Shown here one piece after another: positions 16,893 through 25,680 of a DNA stretch of 64,000 nucleotides. The notes under the pieces were generated by a model. The model was given only the letters and a program-made list of their open reading frames with translations. It had not been told where the DNA came from and made no database searches. Every line of letters begins with the position of its first letter. Within the stretch, counting starts at the first letter, position 1. Source of the DNA: Brevibacterium renqingii (GTDB lineage Bacteria > Actinomycetota > Actinomycetes > Actinomycetales > Brevibacteriaceae); contig NZ_JADBHF010000008.1 of the NCBI RefSeq assembly GCF_017808105.1, positions 1 to 64,000 of the forward strand, given 5' to 3'. The position numbers were made by a program, and so were the translations under genes.

Positions 16893-17693
16893 ATGTCAGG
16901 ATTCCCTCCTGCATTTCTGAGTTCGACGAGCAACTCGTTCGTCGAACTCGCCCGCTCCCTGGCACCCGAGGCCTTGCCGCAGACCGCGGGCCGGGACCTG
17001 GCCGAACAGGCTCCGGAGGGCACGACGATCATCTGCTTCCGCACCGCCGCCGGCATCCTCATGGCCGGTGACCGGAGGGCCACGATCGGCAACCTCATCG
17101 CCTCCCACTCGATGGAGAAGGTGAAGGCCGCCGATGACTTCTCGGTCATCGGCATCGCCGGTACCGCAGGCGTGGCGCTCGACCTCATCCGGCTCTTCCA
17201 GCTCGAGCTCGAGCACTACGAGAAGATCGAAGGGGCACGACTGTCGCTGCACGGCAAGGCCAACCGCCTGGCCTCGATGCTGCGCGGCAACCTCGGACTG
17301 GCCATGCAGGGTCTGAGCGTCGTGCCCCTGTTCGCCGGAGTCGACGACTCGACCCCGCACGGGCAGATCTTCAGCTTCGACGTCACCGGAGGCAAGTACG
17401 AGGAACACCGCTTCCATGCCATCGGCTCCGGATCCGGCTTCGCCCGCGGGGCACTGAAGAAGCTGTGGCGTGCCGAGCTCGACACCGCCGCGGCGATCAC
17501 CGTGGCCGTCGAGGCGCTCTTCGACGCCTCCGACGACGATTCGGCCACCGGGGGACCGGACTTCGTCAGGCAGATCGCGCCGACGATCTTCACCGTCGAT
17601 CTCGACTCCGGCGTCACCGAGATCGACTCGGCCACCGTACTGGAGACCGCCACCGAGGTGGTCGACCGCCGGACCCGGAGCGCGCGGTCATGA
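16893..17693 (+). CDS. prcB: 20S proteasome beta subunit PrcB
   Basis: Catalytic subunit of the 20S proteasome. The 266-residue precursor has a 43-residue propeptide ending APEG, then the N-terminal-nucleophile threonine (Thr44) of the TTIICFRT strand, followed by the AGDRRAT motif carrying the catalytic lysine-region residues. ATG 16893 lies 1 nt beyond the pup stop and 8 nt after AAGGGCGG. The propeptide should be removed autocatalytically during assembly, as known for this family. Confidence 0.95.
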   Translation: MSGFPPAFLSSTSNSFVELARSLAPEALPQTAGRDLAEQAPEGTTIICFRTAAGILMAGDRRATIGNLIASHSMEKVKAADDFSVIGIAGTAGVALDLIRLFQLELEHYEKIEGARLSLHGKANRLASMLRGNLGLAMQGLSVVPLFAGVDDSTPHGQIFSFDVTGGKYEEHRFHAIGSGSGFARGALKKLWRAELDTAAAITVAVEALFDASDDDSATGGPDFVRQIAPTIFTVDLDSGVTEIDSATVLETATEVVDRRTRSARS

Positions 17694-17724
17694 GCGCCGC
17701 CGGCATACCGCGAAAGGACCGGAC

Positions 17725-18414
17725 ATGAGTCAGGCGCCGTTCTATGTCTCGCCCGAGCAGCTGATGAAGGACCGGGCCGATTTCGCGCGCAAGGGCATTG
17801 CGCGCGGGCGCTCGGTCGTGGTCCTGCGCTTCGACGAGGGCATCCTGCTGTTGGCGGAGAATCCCTCACCGACGCTGCACAAGATCGCCGAGATCTACGA
17901 CCGGATCGGGTTCGCCGCCGTCGGCAAGTACAACGAATTCGAGACGCTGCGACAGGCGGGGGTCCGCTACGCGGATCTGCGCGGATACTCCTATCACCGC
18001 ACAGATGTCACCGCGCGGGGGCTGACGAACGCCTACGCGCAGACCCTGGCCGGGGTATTCACCACTGAGTCGAAGCCCTTCGAGGTCGAACTCGTCGTCG
18101 CCGAACTCGGCATCACCGCCGAATCCGACCAGCTCTACCGGCTCAGCTACGACGGTTCGGTCATCGACGAAGCCGAACACGTGGCCATCGGCGGTCAGGC
18201 CGATGCGATCACCGCATCACTGGCCGGCCTGCGCACCTCCGAACTCGGTCTCGCCGCCGTGTTCGACCACGGTGTGGCGGCGCTGGCCGCGGCCACACGT
18301 TCGACTCTGCCCACCGAGGACCTCGAAGCCGCCGTCCTCGACCGTACGACGAGCAGGCAGAGAACATTCCGCCGACTCGACGAAGCAGCGATGAGTGCGC
18401 TGCGGGAGGACTGA
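17725..18414 (+). CDS. prcA: 20S proteasome alpha subunit PrcA
   Basis: Structural gate-forming subunit of the 20S proteasome (outer rings). The 229-residue protein opens with FYVSPEQLMKDRADFARKGI, the typical actinobacterial N-terminal helix, followed by ENPSPTLHKIAEIYDRIGFA. No N-terminal catalytic Thr is present, as expected. AAAGGA is 6 nt upstream of the ATG. The stop codon is immediately followed by the pafA ATG, so the four genes pup-prcB-prcA-pafA are tightly coupled. Confidence 0.95.
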   Translation: MSQAPFYVSPEQLMKDRADFARKGIARGRSVVVLRFDEGILLLAENPSPTLHKIAEIYDRIGFAAVGKYNEFETLRQAGVRYADLRGYSYHRTDVTARGLTNAYAQTLAGVFTTESKPFEVELVVAELGITAESDQLYRLSYDGSVIDEAEHVAIGGQADAITASLAGLRTSELGLAAVFDHGVAALAAATRSTLPTEDLEAAVLDRTTSRQRTFRRLDEAAMSALRED

Positions 18415-19818
18415 ATGGCACGCATCTTCGGAATCGAAACCGAATACGGACTCGCTCACACCGCCGCAGACGGCGGGCGGCACATCGGACCGGAGGAGAT
18501 CGCCCGCTACCTGTTCCGGCCCGTCGTCGACTGGGGACGCTCGTCGAACGTGTTCCTGCCCAACGGCTCCCGGCTCTACCTCGACGTCGGCTCCCATCCC
18601 GAATACGCGACTGCCGAATGCGATGACCTCGGTGATCTGCTCGCTCAGGATCGCGCGGGCGAAGCGCTCATGACCGATCTGCTCGAGAAGGCGCAGACCG
18701 CCCTCGACGCCGAAGGGATCGGCGGTCGGGTGCACATGGTCAAGAACAACACCGATGCGGCCGGGAACTCCTACGGTTCGCACGAGAACTTCCTCATCCG
18801 CCGCACTCTCGACTTCAACCGTCTGACAACGGTGCTCCTGCCCTTCCTCGTCAGCCGCCAGCTGCTCGTCGGAGCGGGAGCCATCATCCCACGCCGTTCG
18901 TCCTTCGCCCCCGACGAGGAGGCGGACCGAACGGAGATGATGTTCGGCCTCTCCGCCCGCTCGGATGTGATGTGGGAGGGGCTGTCCTCTGCCACGACCC
19001 GCTCGCGCCCGATCATCAACGCCCGCGACGAACCCCACGCGGATGCGGAGAAATACCGGCGTCTGCACGTCATCGTCGGTGATTCGTCGATGTCGACGGC
19101 CACCTCGGCGCTCAAGGTCGGGTCGGCGGTGCTCATGCTCGACCTCATCGAGCAGGGGGCGCGGATCCCGGAGAACGGACTGCGCCACCCGGTGCGCGAC
19201 ATCCGACTCGTCGCCCGTGATCTCACCGGCCGCGTCGTGCTCGAACGCACCGACGGCTCGACCACCACCCCGCTGCGGCTGCTGGCCGACTATCGGGACC
19301 GAGCGCAGCGCCTCGTGGAGACCGGCGATCACAGCCTCGGCGACGAAGAGCTCGCCCGCTACGTCATCGACCTGTGGACGAGGATGCTCACCGCCGTGGA
19401 GTCCCAGGACTTCTCCGCAGTCGAGACCGAGATCGACTGGGTTCTGAAACGCACCCTCATCGAGAGATCCATGACGCGGGGCGGCGAGAGGATCACTGAT
19501 CCGCGCCTGCACCGCCTCGACATCGCCTACCACGACATCACTCCGGCCACCGGCCTGTTCCCGAAGCTCGAAGCGGCCGGAATGGCCAAGAACCTCGTGC
19601 CCGCCGAGGCGGTGGAGAGAGCCAAGGACCTGCCTCCGGCGAGCACACGCGCAGCCATCCGCGGTGAGTTCATCCGCGCCGCGCATGACGCGCGCCGCGA
19701 CTACACCGTCGACTGGGTCCATCTGCGGCTCAACGACGAATCAGGTCGTGCCGTGGCGCTCAAGGACCCGTTCGCCACCTCGCACCCGCAGGCGGAGACT
19801 CTCATCGCGGGCCTGTAA
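18415..19818 (+). CDS. pafA: Pup-protein ligase PafA
   Basis: ATP-dependent ligase that joins the gamma-carboxylate of deamidated Pup to substrate lysines. The 467-residue protein opens RIFGIETEYGLAHT, whose glutamates bind magnesium/ATP, and contains the KNNTDAAGNSYGSHENF active-site segment shared with Dop. It starts on the base after the prcA stop, with GGAGGA inside the end of prcA. In mycobacteria pafA lies apart from pup; here it directly follows prcA. Confidence 0.96.
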   Translation: MARIFGIETEYGLAHTAADGGRHIGPEEIARYLFRPVVDWGRSSNVFLPNGSRLYLDVGSHPEYATAECDDLGDLLAQDRAGEALMTDLLEKAQTALDAEGIGGRVHMVKNNTDAAGNSYGSHENFLIRRTLDFNRLTTVLLPFLVSRQLLVGAGAIIPRRSSFAPDEEADRTEMMFGLSARSDVMWEGLSSATTRSRPIINARDEPHADAEKYRRLHVIVGDSSMSTATSALKVGSAVLMLDLIEQGARIPENGLRHPVRDIRLVARDLTGRVVLERTDGSTTTPLRLLADYRDRAQRLVETGDHSLGDEELARYVIDLWTRMLTAVESQDFSAVETEIDWVLKRTLIERSMTRGGERITDPRLHRLDIAYHDITPATGLFPKLEAAGMAKNLVPAEAVERAKDLPPASTRAAIRGEFIRAAHDARRDYTVDWVHLRLNDESGRAVALKDPFATSHPQAETLIAGL

Positions 19819-19886
19819 GATCACCCTGTGATGCGGTCGGCCCGAGAAGCAGTACGGGTGCGGCCATTCGTGACGAAAGGAAACCA

Positions 19887-20843
19887 GTGCGCACCACAGT
19901 GCTCAGCGCCATCACGGCGGGTCTGCTGCTGCTGTCCGCCTGCGGTCAGGGCGATCAGTCGCAGGACTCGACCACGCCTCCGCCGTCGGTGGCCGCCCAG
20001 GATGCGAAGTCGACCAGCCTCGACGACGTCACCGTCGACGGCAAGATCGGGAAGAAGCCCGAGGTCAGCTTCGACGCCCCACTGGTGATCGACGAGACCG
20101 AGAAGAAGGTGCTCAAAGAGGGCGAGGGCGACAAGATCTCCGAGGGCGAGCAGGTCACGGCGCAGATGACCCTCGTCTCCGGAACCAGCGGAGAGGTCGT
20201 CGAATCGAGCTACGACTCCGATTCACCGGCCGGATTCCCGATGGACAAGGCCCAGATCTCCGGCGACCTCTACGATGCGCTCATCGACGTCAAGGTCGGC
20301 TCCCGCGTGATGATGTCGCTCAACGGCAGCGCCCAGCAGGGTGAGGCATCGCAGACGCTGGTCTACGTCATCGACGTGGAGAAGACGACGAAACCGCTGA
20401 AACGGGCCGAGGGAGAGAAGACCGACCAGTCGGACAGCCCCGTGACCGTGAAATGGGCCGATGACGGCGCACCGTCGATCTCGAAGCCCGAGGGCAAGAA
20501 GCCCGAGGAGCTCGAGACCTATACCACCATTGAGGGCGAAGGACCCGAGGTCAAGAAGGGCCAGAGCGTCGCGGTGAAGTACTCCGGCTGGCTCTGGGAC
20601 GACACGTCGAAGACCTTCGATTCGAACTGGAAGGAGGGCGGTCAGCCCTTCGCCGTCGACCCAGTCGGAGAGGCGCAGGTCATCGACGGCTGGAACGAAG
20701 GTCTGATCGGACACAAGGTCGGCAGCCAGATCGTGCTCATCGTCCCACCCGACAAAGGCTACGGAAAGCAGGGCAGCGAACCCTCGATCCCTGGCGATGC
20801 GACGCTCATCTTCGTCATCGACATCCTTTCGGCACAGGGCTGA
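19887..20843 (+). CDS. FKBP-type peptidyl-prolyl isomerase lipoprotein
   Basis: A 318-residue exported lipoprotein. The signal peptide ends in the lipobox LLSAC with lipidated Cys19. A Ser/Thr/Pro-rich linker follows. Residues about 75-170 look like a degenerate FKBP domain (EGEQVTAQMTLVSGTSGEVV). The second, about 215-318, is complete: VAVKYSGWLWDDTSKTFDSNW, VIDGWNEGLIGHKVGS and PPDKGYGKQG. It probably assists folding of extracytoplasmic proteins. GTG start with AAAGGA upstream. It is followed by a cytoplasmic FKBP. Confidence 0.9.
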   Translation: MRTTVLSAITAGLLLLSACGQGDQSQDSTTPPPSVAAQDAKSTSLDDVTVDGKIGKKPEVSFDAPLVIDETEKKVLKEGEGDKISEGEQVTAQMTLVSGTSGEVVESSYDSDSPAGFPMDKAQISGDLYDALIDVKVGSRVMMSLNGSAQQGEASQTLVYVIDVEKTTKPLKRAEGEKTDQSDSPVTVKWADDGAPSISKPEGKKPEELETYTTIEGEGPEVKKGQSVAVKYSGWLWDDTSKTFDSNWKEGGQPFAVDPVGEAQVIDGWNEGLIGHKVGSQIVLIVPPDKGYGKQGSEPSIPGDATLIFVIDILSAQG

Positions 20844-20913
20844 TCCATCCCCGACGGCCGGCAGCTCATTCGGCCTCGGACACCACCGACCCACGAACAC
20901 CACAGGAGGAACC

Positions 20914-21288
20914 ATGAACAAGCAGAAACCGGAAGTCGACTTCCCCGGCGGCGCAGCACCCACCGAACTCGTCATCGTCGATGACGTCATCGGCACCGGC
21001 GCCGAGGCCGGTCCCGGCGACACCGTGAGCGTGCACTACGTCGGAGTCGCCCATTCCACGGGAGAGGAATTCGACGCCTCGTACAACCGCGGCACACCGC
21101 TCGAATTCCGACTCGGTTCGGGAATGGTCATCTCCGGCTGGGACCAGGGGATCCAGGGCATGCGGGTCGGCGGACGTCGCACCCTGCAGATCCCGCCGCA
21201 TCTGGCCTACGGCGACCAGGGAGCCGGCGGAGTGATCCGGCCCGGAGAGAGCCTGATCTTCGTCTGCGATCTCGAGAACGTGCGCTGA
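20914..21288 (+). CDS. Cytoplasmic FKBP-type peptidyl-prolyl cis-trans isomerase
   Basis: A 124-residue single-domain FKBP without a signal peptide. Conserved active-site segments are VSVHYVGVAHSTGEEFDASY, GSGMVISGWDQGIQGM and RTLQIPPHLAYGDQGAGG. It catalyses isomerisation of X-Pro bonds. ATG 20914 follows a strong AGGAGGA (20904-20910). Probably cotranscribed with the FKBP lipoprotein 70 nt upstream; a strong hairpin lies after its stop. Confidence 0.92.
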   Translation: MNKQKPEVDFPGGAAPTELVIVDDVIGTGAEAGPGDTVSVHYVGVAHSTGEEFDASYNRGTPLEFRLGSGMVISGWDQGIQGMRVGGRRTLQIPPHLAYGDQGAGGVIRPGESLIFVCDLENVR

Positions 21289-21322
21289 GCGGAAACCACC
21301 CGATGATGCGCTGAGACAAGAC

Positions 21323-21360
21323 CACCGGTGGCCGGGCTCGACAGAGTCCGGCCACCGGTG
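21323..21360. terminator. Strong bidirectional hairpin terminator
   Basis: CACCGGTGGCCGG at 21323-21335 pairs perfectly with CCGGCCACCGGTG at 21348-21360. The inner bases extend the stem to about 17 bp (with one G-U pair) around a GACA tetraloop. It sits between the convergent FKBP and DUF3866 genes; no U tract. Confidence 0.75.
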
Positions 21361-21415
21361 CATTCACGGGCGAACACAGGAGGGGAGAACACGGCAGCGC
21401 GCGGCACACGCCCGT

Positions 21416-22540
21416 TCAGAGTTCGGCGGCGCAGCGACCCGCCGCGGCTGCGGCGAGGAAGGAGGCGGCATCAGCCGGCAGCTTCCGGCCCATCGTCGAC
21501 AAGCCCACGGGCGAGTCCTGCAGAGCCTCCCACAGACCGGTGAGGTCGACATCGACGAGCGAGTGAATGGTCAGGGCCTGCAGCTGTTCGGCCACGGTGT
21601 CGTCGACGATGCTCGGATCGGGATCCATCTCCGAGCGCTCCGCCGCGCTCAGAGTGGAGAAATCGGGAACCGGAACGGTCATCCCCGGCCGCGCGACCTC
21701 GGTCAGGGGAGTCAGCGAATGATGGGAGATGCCGAAATGGCGCCCGCGCGCATCGGCGTTCGACATCCGCAGCAGGCCGACGGGCCGGCCGCCGAGCAGG
21801 GCGGCGGCGTTGAGGTGCTCACCGGTGACCAGTCCCGAATACCCGTACTTCGTGCCGGTGCCCAGATTGCCCGGCCCCTGGGCGACGACGGCGATATCGG
21901 CCCCCATGACATGACGAGCGGCGAGCAGCCCGGTGTGAATGGTCACGGCTTCGAGGTCTGCGCCCCAGGACTGCCCCGTGCTGATCGAACCGGTCAGCCA
22001 CCCGGCCTCCTTCAGCCCGGCCACGGCTCGGGAGAACGCGGCGGGCAGGGCAGCACCGTCGCTGAGGACATAGGCGACGGACAGGGACTCATCGACCGCG
22101 CGGATGCCGGCGATGGCGGCGGGCAGCGCCGAATGGAGGTCTGCGACGATCACCGGCATCCCCTCGAGGTCGTCGGCCTCGGCGAGCGTGGCATGGTGCT
22201 CGGATTCCTGATCGTCGACACCGAGCACCATCGTCTGCAGCGGCGAATAGCGGTCCTTGACCAGGTGGCCGGGCCCCGGGGACGGATCGGCCGGCAGCGC
22301 CTCGGGCAGGGCCACGATGAGCCCGAAGCCGCCGGTGCCCAGCCGCTTGGCCAGAGCAGAGACATTGACGATGACCGCATCTCCCACCCGAGGATGTCCG
22401 ACGGCGTCTGTGTAGGCGATCGCGCGGATGGATCGCACATCGGTGCCCGGCAGCGGTCGGTCCAGGTCGACCTCGGTCTCTGTGTATCCTGGCCGGGTGG
22501 AGCGAATCGCGGCTGCGATTCCTTTGCGCCAATGAATCAT
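21416..22540 (-). CDS. DUF3866 family protein
   Basis: A 374-residue protein of the actinobacterial DUF3866 family. It starts MIHWRKG and contains the Gly-rich segments AQGPGNLGTGTKYGYSG and GISHHSLTPLTEV. The central part has a Rossmann-like alternation of strands and helices, but no catalytic motif I can assign. It recurs between the proteasome genes and pafBC in actinobacteria, yet its function is unknown. TAGTCT 7 nt upstream suggests leaderless expression, divergent from pafB. Confidence 0.82.
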   Translation of the reverse strand: MIHWRKGIAAAIRSTRPGYTETEVDLDRPLPGTDVRSIRAIAYTDAVGHPRVGDAVIVNVSALAKRLGTGGFGLIVALPEALPADPSPGPGHLVKDRYSPLQTMVLGVDDQESEHHATLAEADDLEGMPVIVADLHSALPAAIAGIRAVDESLSVAYVLSDGAALPAAFSRAVAGLKEAGWLTGSISTGQSWGADLEAVTIHTGLLAARHVMGADIAVVAQGPGNLGTGTKYGYSGLVTGEHLNAAALLGGRPVGLLRMSNADARGRHFGISHHSLTPLTEVARPGMTVPVPDFSTLSAAERSEMDPDPSIVDDTVAEQLQALTIHSLVDVDLTGLWEALQDSPVGLSTMGRKLPADAASFLAAAAAGRCAAEL

Positions 22541-22547
22541 GGTCCCA

Positions 22548-22553
22548 AGACTA
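22548..22553 (-). promoter_or_regulatory. Putative -10 (TAGTCT) for leaderless DUF3866 gene
   Basis: On the minus strand TAGTCT is followed by 7 nt and the ATG at 22540. Confidence 0.5.
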
Positions 22554-22568
22554 TCGCCCGGCCTAAGT

Positions 22569-22574
22569 TACGGT
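22569..22574 (+). promoter_or_regulatory. Putative -10 (TACGGT) for leaderless pafB
   Basis: TACGGT is followed by 6 nt and the GTG at 22581. It faces the DUF3866 promoter across a 40-bp gap. Confidence 0.5.
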
Positions 22575-22580
22575 GGAATC

Positions 22581-23603
22581 GTGAACACACCCCGTCCCAG
22601 CAGACAGAGACAGCAGACCGAACGTCTGCTGAACCTGCTGATCGCTCTGCGCGCCTCCCGCGGTTGGGTCTCGCGCACGACGCTGATGAACGCCATCGAC
22701 GGCTACAGCGGCCTCGACGAGGTCGCCTTCGACCGCAAGTTCTCCCGTGACAAGGACCTGCTGCGGCACATGGGGATCACCATCGCCACTCGTGCCGGAC
22801 ATGATGCCTATGGCGACGCGGGGGAGACCGGATATCGGATCTCCGCCGCCGATTACGCCATGGACCTGGTCGATCTGACCGCGGCCGAGGTCGCCGCCGT
22901 GACCGTGGCGGCGGCCTTCTGGTCCGAGACCGACCTCGGCGCCTCGAGCGCCCAGGCGCTCACGAAGCTGCGGGCCCTGGGTATCGACCTCGACGAGGAC
23001 GGTGCCGGACAGGGACCGATCGATCCGGGGACGGCGGCGAGGAGACTCGCCAGTGCAAACTTCGCCTCTGCGCTGCATCACATCAACGCACGCGAGGCCG
23101 TCGGGTTCACGTATCACAAGCCCGGGCAGAGCGCGCGGAAGGTGCGTCTCGAACCCTACGCGCTGCTCAGCCGCGGCGACCGCGTCTACCTCTTCGGATT
23201 CGACCTCGACCGCCAGGCGCAGCGCACCTTCCGCCTCTCCCGAGTCGAGGGCGGAATCGCCAAACTCGGCGGTCGCGAGCCCGGGGACTATTCGATCCCC
23301 GAGGACTTCTCCCCGCACCTGGCGCTGCAGTCGAGCTCGGAGATGGCCGTGGTCGCCGAGGCGAAGCTGTCGATCGCCGCTCATCGCGCCGATCCGCTGA
23401 GACGCCGGCAGGTGCGCACCGAGGACGGTGCCGTCATCATCGAATTCAGTGATGCCCATGCGCTGGCGGCCGAGATCATCGGCTTCGGCGATGCCGTCGA
23501 GGCTCTCGCGCCGCCCGAACTCGTCCGTGCCGTCGACGAGCGGCGCGAGACGATCCGGGACTCTCTCAGACGCTTGGGAGGTGCCAGTGTCCTCAGCGCG
23601 TGA
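22581..23603 (+). CDS. pafB: WYL-domain transcriptional regulator PafB
   Basis: PafB and PafC form the heterodimeric, LexA-independent activator of the mycobacterial DNA-damage response. The 340-residue protein has an N-terminal winged helix (about 8-95), a helical linker and a WYL domain around residues 165-240 (RLEPYALLSRGDRVYLFGFD), then a C-terminal WCX extension. GTG 22581 is chosen over an ATG at 22539 because of the -10 hexamer and homologous N-termini (NTPRPSRQRQQTERLLNLL). It overlaps pafC by 17 nt. Confidence 0.92.
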   Translation: MNTPRPSRQRQQTERLLNLLIALRASRGWVSRTTLMNAIDGYSGLDEVAFDRKFSRDKDLLRHMGITIATRAGHDAYGDAGETGYRISAADYAMDLVDLTAAEVAAVTVAAAFWSETDLGASSAQALTKLRALGIDLDEDGAGQGPIDPGTAARRLASANFASALHHINAREAVGFTYHKPGQSARKVRLEPYALLSRGDRVYLFGFDLDRQAQRTFRLSRVEGGIAKLGGREPGDYSIPEDFSPHLALQSSSEMAVVAEAKLSIAAHRADPLRRRQVRTEDGAVIIEFSDAHALAAEIIGFGDAVEALAPPELVRAVDERRETIRDSLRRLGGASVLSA

Positions 23604-24474
23604 GCGGCTGACCAGGCTGCTCAGCCTCGTGCCCTATCTCGATGCCCATCCCGGTGCGGACCTGGAGGAGACCGCCGCCTATTTCGGCATCGACTCCGAC
23701 ACCCTCATCGACGACCTCCAGCTGCTCTTCGTCACCGGCCGTCCCGGGCATATGCCCGATGACCTCATCGACGCCTCATGGGAAGGCGGGCAGATCTTCA
23801 TCTCCAACGCGGAGGAGGTCTCCGTTCCGGTGCGCCTGAGCGCCGAAGAGGCGGGCGTCCTCGTCCTCGCCCTCGAGCTGCTCTCGTCCCTGCCCGGACT
23901 CGATTCCGCCGCGGTGGCCACCGCGGCGGAGAAGCTGCGGCGAGCGGCAGGGGAGAACCTGCGCACCTCGGTCGACGTCAGTCCCATCGACACCGACGAG
24001 GAGCTCCTGGCAGTGCTCAAGGAGGCGATCGACGAGGAGGCGGCACTGACGATCGACTACTATGTCGGATCGCGGGACGAACTCACCCGACGCACGATAG
24101 CGCCGACCCGCCTGGTTCCCGGCTCCGACTGGTACGTCGATGCCTGGTGCTATTCGGCCGGGGCGCCGCGCCGCTTCGCCCTCGGCAGCATCCGCTCCTG
24201 GGAGCGGGCCTGTCATCCGCCCCTGTCGGTGAACGAGACGACGACGGACTCCCACGAGGTCACCCTCGGACTGTCCGCCCGCGGAGCATGGCTGGCCGAT
24301 GAACTCGATGTGACGAAACGTGAATACTTCGACAGCGGGGAGACGAACGTGCGCATCCGTCTCATCGTCCACTCCGTCGATTGGCTGAGCCGATTCCTGC
24401 TCTGCCATGCCGACGTGATCACGGAGATCGACGACACCGAGGCGGTGGCGGCGGCACTGCGCCGTCTCGGCTGA
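23587..24474 (+). CDS. pafC: WYL-domain transcriptional regulator PafC
   Basis: Partner of PafB. The 295-residue protein begins with GTG 23587, 5 nt after GGGAGG and inside the end of pafB. The N-terminal winged helix (RLTRLLSLVPYLDAHPGADL) is followed by a WYL domain (TIDYYVGSRDELTRRTIAPTRL and WYVDAWCYSAGAPRRFALGSI) and a C-terminal WCX domain. A 10-bp inverted repeat, CGGCTGAGCC at 24468-24477 and GGCTCAGCCG at 24504-24513, straddles its stop codon and could form a weak attenuating hairpin before tatA. Confidence 0.92.
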   Translation: MSSARERLTRLLSLVPYLDAHPGADLEETAAYFGIDSDTLIDDLQLLFVTGRPGHMPDDLIDASWEGGQIFISNAEEVSVPVRLSAEEAGVLVLALELLSSLPGLDSAAVATAAEKLRRAAGENLRTSVDVSPIDTDEELLAVLKEAIDEEAALTIDYYVGSRDELTRRTIAPTRLVPGSDWYVDAWCYSAGAPRRFALGSIRSWERACHPPLSVNETTTDSHEVTLGLSARGAWLADELDVTKREYFDSGETNVRIRLIVHSVDWLSRFLLCHADVITEIDDTEAVAAALRRLG

Positions 24475-24520
24475 GCCGATGAAGCCTGCGGATGAGGATG
24501 AAAGGCTCAGCCGCACAGCG

Positions 24521-24526
24521 TAGAAT
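24521..24526 (+). promoter_or_regulatory. Putative -10 (TAGAAT) for tatA-tatC-helY
   Basis: TAGAAT lies 33 nt upstream of the tatA ATG, followed by an AAGGAG ribosome-binding site at 24548-24553. Confidence 0.4.
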
Positions 24527-24559
24527 CGTTCGCAGCCGCAACAATCCAAGGAGCTCCCA

Positions 24560-24841
24560 ATGAAACCAAGTTTCGTGCAGATCGCGATCGTGATCCTCAT
24601 CATCGTGATCATCTTCGGCGCGCCCAAACTGCCGCAGCTGGCCCGAAGCCTGGGACAGTCGATGAAGATCTTCAAGTCCGAGGTCAAGGACCTGCGGGAC
24701 GAGGACGATACCGACAAGACCACTGAGCCGGGAGCGCTGAACAGGAATTCCTCGACCGACTCGTCCTCAGCCGCCGACGGCACCACCGGCACCGAGCAGT
24801 CGCGACGAGAGAAGCAGGACCCGCAGTCACACGAGAAGTGA
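24560..24841 (+). CDS. tatA: Twin-arginine translocase subunit TatA
   Basis: Pore-forming component of the Tat pathway for folded proteins. The 93-residue protein has an N-terminal membrane helix (about 5-21), the FGAPKLPQLARSLGQS hinge and amphipathic helix, and a polar, probably disordered C-terminus. AAGGAG precedes the ATG by 6 nt. Its stop overlaps the tatC GTG start (GTGA). The tatA-tatC-helY order following pafBC is the same as in mycobacteria. Confidence 0.95.
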   Translation: MKPSFVQIAIVILIIVIIFGAPKLPQLARSLGQSMKIFKSEVKDLRDEDDTDKTTEPGALNRNSSTDSSSAADGTTGTEQSRREKQDPQSHEK

Positions 24842-25680
24842 AAGAGAACAGTCAGCGGAAGCCCTCTCGCTCACGGAAGAGCAATCCTGAGAAGAAGATG
24901 CCCGTCGTCGGGCATCTCGTCGAGTTGCGCAACCGCGTCATCATCGCTGCGATCGCCATCGCACTGGGCGCAGTCGCGGGCTGGTTCCTCTATGATCCCG
25001 TCCTCGACATCCTGCAGGAGCCGATCCGGACCATCCGCGCGGACGGGGGCCGGATGGCGGAGATCAACTTCGCCGGAGTCGCCTCACCCTTCGATCTGAA
25101 GATCAAGCTCTCCTTCTTCATCGGCCTCTTCATCTCCTGCCCCATCTGGCTCTACGAGATCTGGGCCTTCATCGTGCCCGGGCTCAAACGGAAGGAGAAG
25201 CTGTACTCCCTCGGATTCCTCGGTGCGGCGATCCCTCTCTTCCTGGGCGGCTCGACGATGGCGTTCTTCGCTCTGCCCAATGCCGTCAAGGCGCTGACCT
25301 CCTTCACACCCGAGGGCGGAACGAACATCATCCCCGCTCAGGACTACCTGAGCTTCGTGATGATCATCATCGTCGTCTTCGGCCTCGCATTCGTCCTCCC
25401 CGTCCTCATGGTGGGGCTGAACATGCTGGGCATCCTCTCGGCCGAGAGGATCCAGAAGTCCTGGCGCATCATCGTCATGCTCGTGTTCCTGTTCGCTGCG
25501 ATCGCCACCCCGACACCCGATGCCATGTCTATGTTCTTCCTGGTCATTCCCATGATGACGCTGTTCTGCCTGGCCTGGGCGGTCTGCGTGCTCAACGACC
25601 GACGACGCAGGAAGCGCCTCATCGCACAGGGCCTGTGGGTCGACCCGAACGAATTCACCGACGAAGAGAAGAATGACTGA
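24838..25680 (+). CDS. tatC: Twin-arginine translocase subunit TatC
   Basis: Signal-peptide receptor and core of the Tat translocase. The 280-residue protein has six membrane helices. The family signature HLVELRNRV near residues 22-30 carries the conserved Glu that binds the twin-arginine motif. GTG start overlapping tatA; its last 8 nt overlap the start of helY. The short charged N- and C-terminal tails are cytoplasmic. Confidence 0.96.
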   Translation: MKENSQRKPSRSRKSNPEKKMPVVGHLVELRNRVIIAAIAIALGAVAGWFLYDPVLDILQEPIRTIRADGGRMAEINFAGVASPFDLKIKLSFFIGLFISCPIWLYEIWAFIVPGLKRKEKLYSLGFLGAAIPLFLGGSTMAFFALPNAVKALTSFTPEGGTNIIPAQDYLSFVMIIIVVFGLAFVLPVLMVGLNMLGILSAERIQKSWRIIVMLVFLFAAIATPTPDAMSMFFLVIPMMTLFCLAWAVCVLNDRRRRKRLIAQGLWVDPNEFTDEEKND

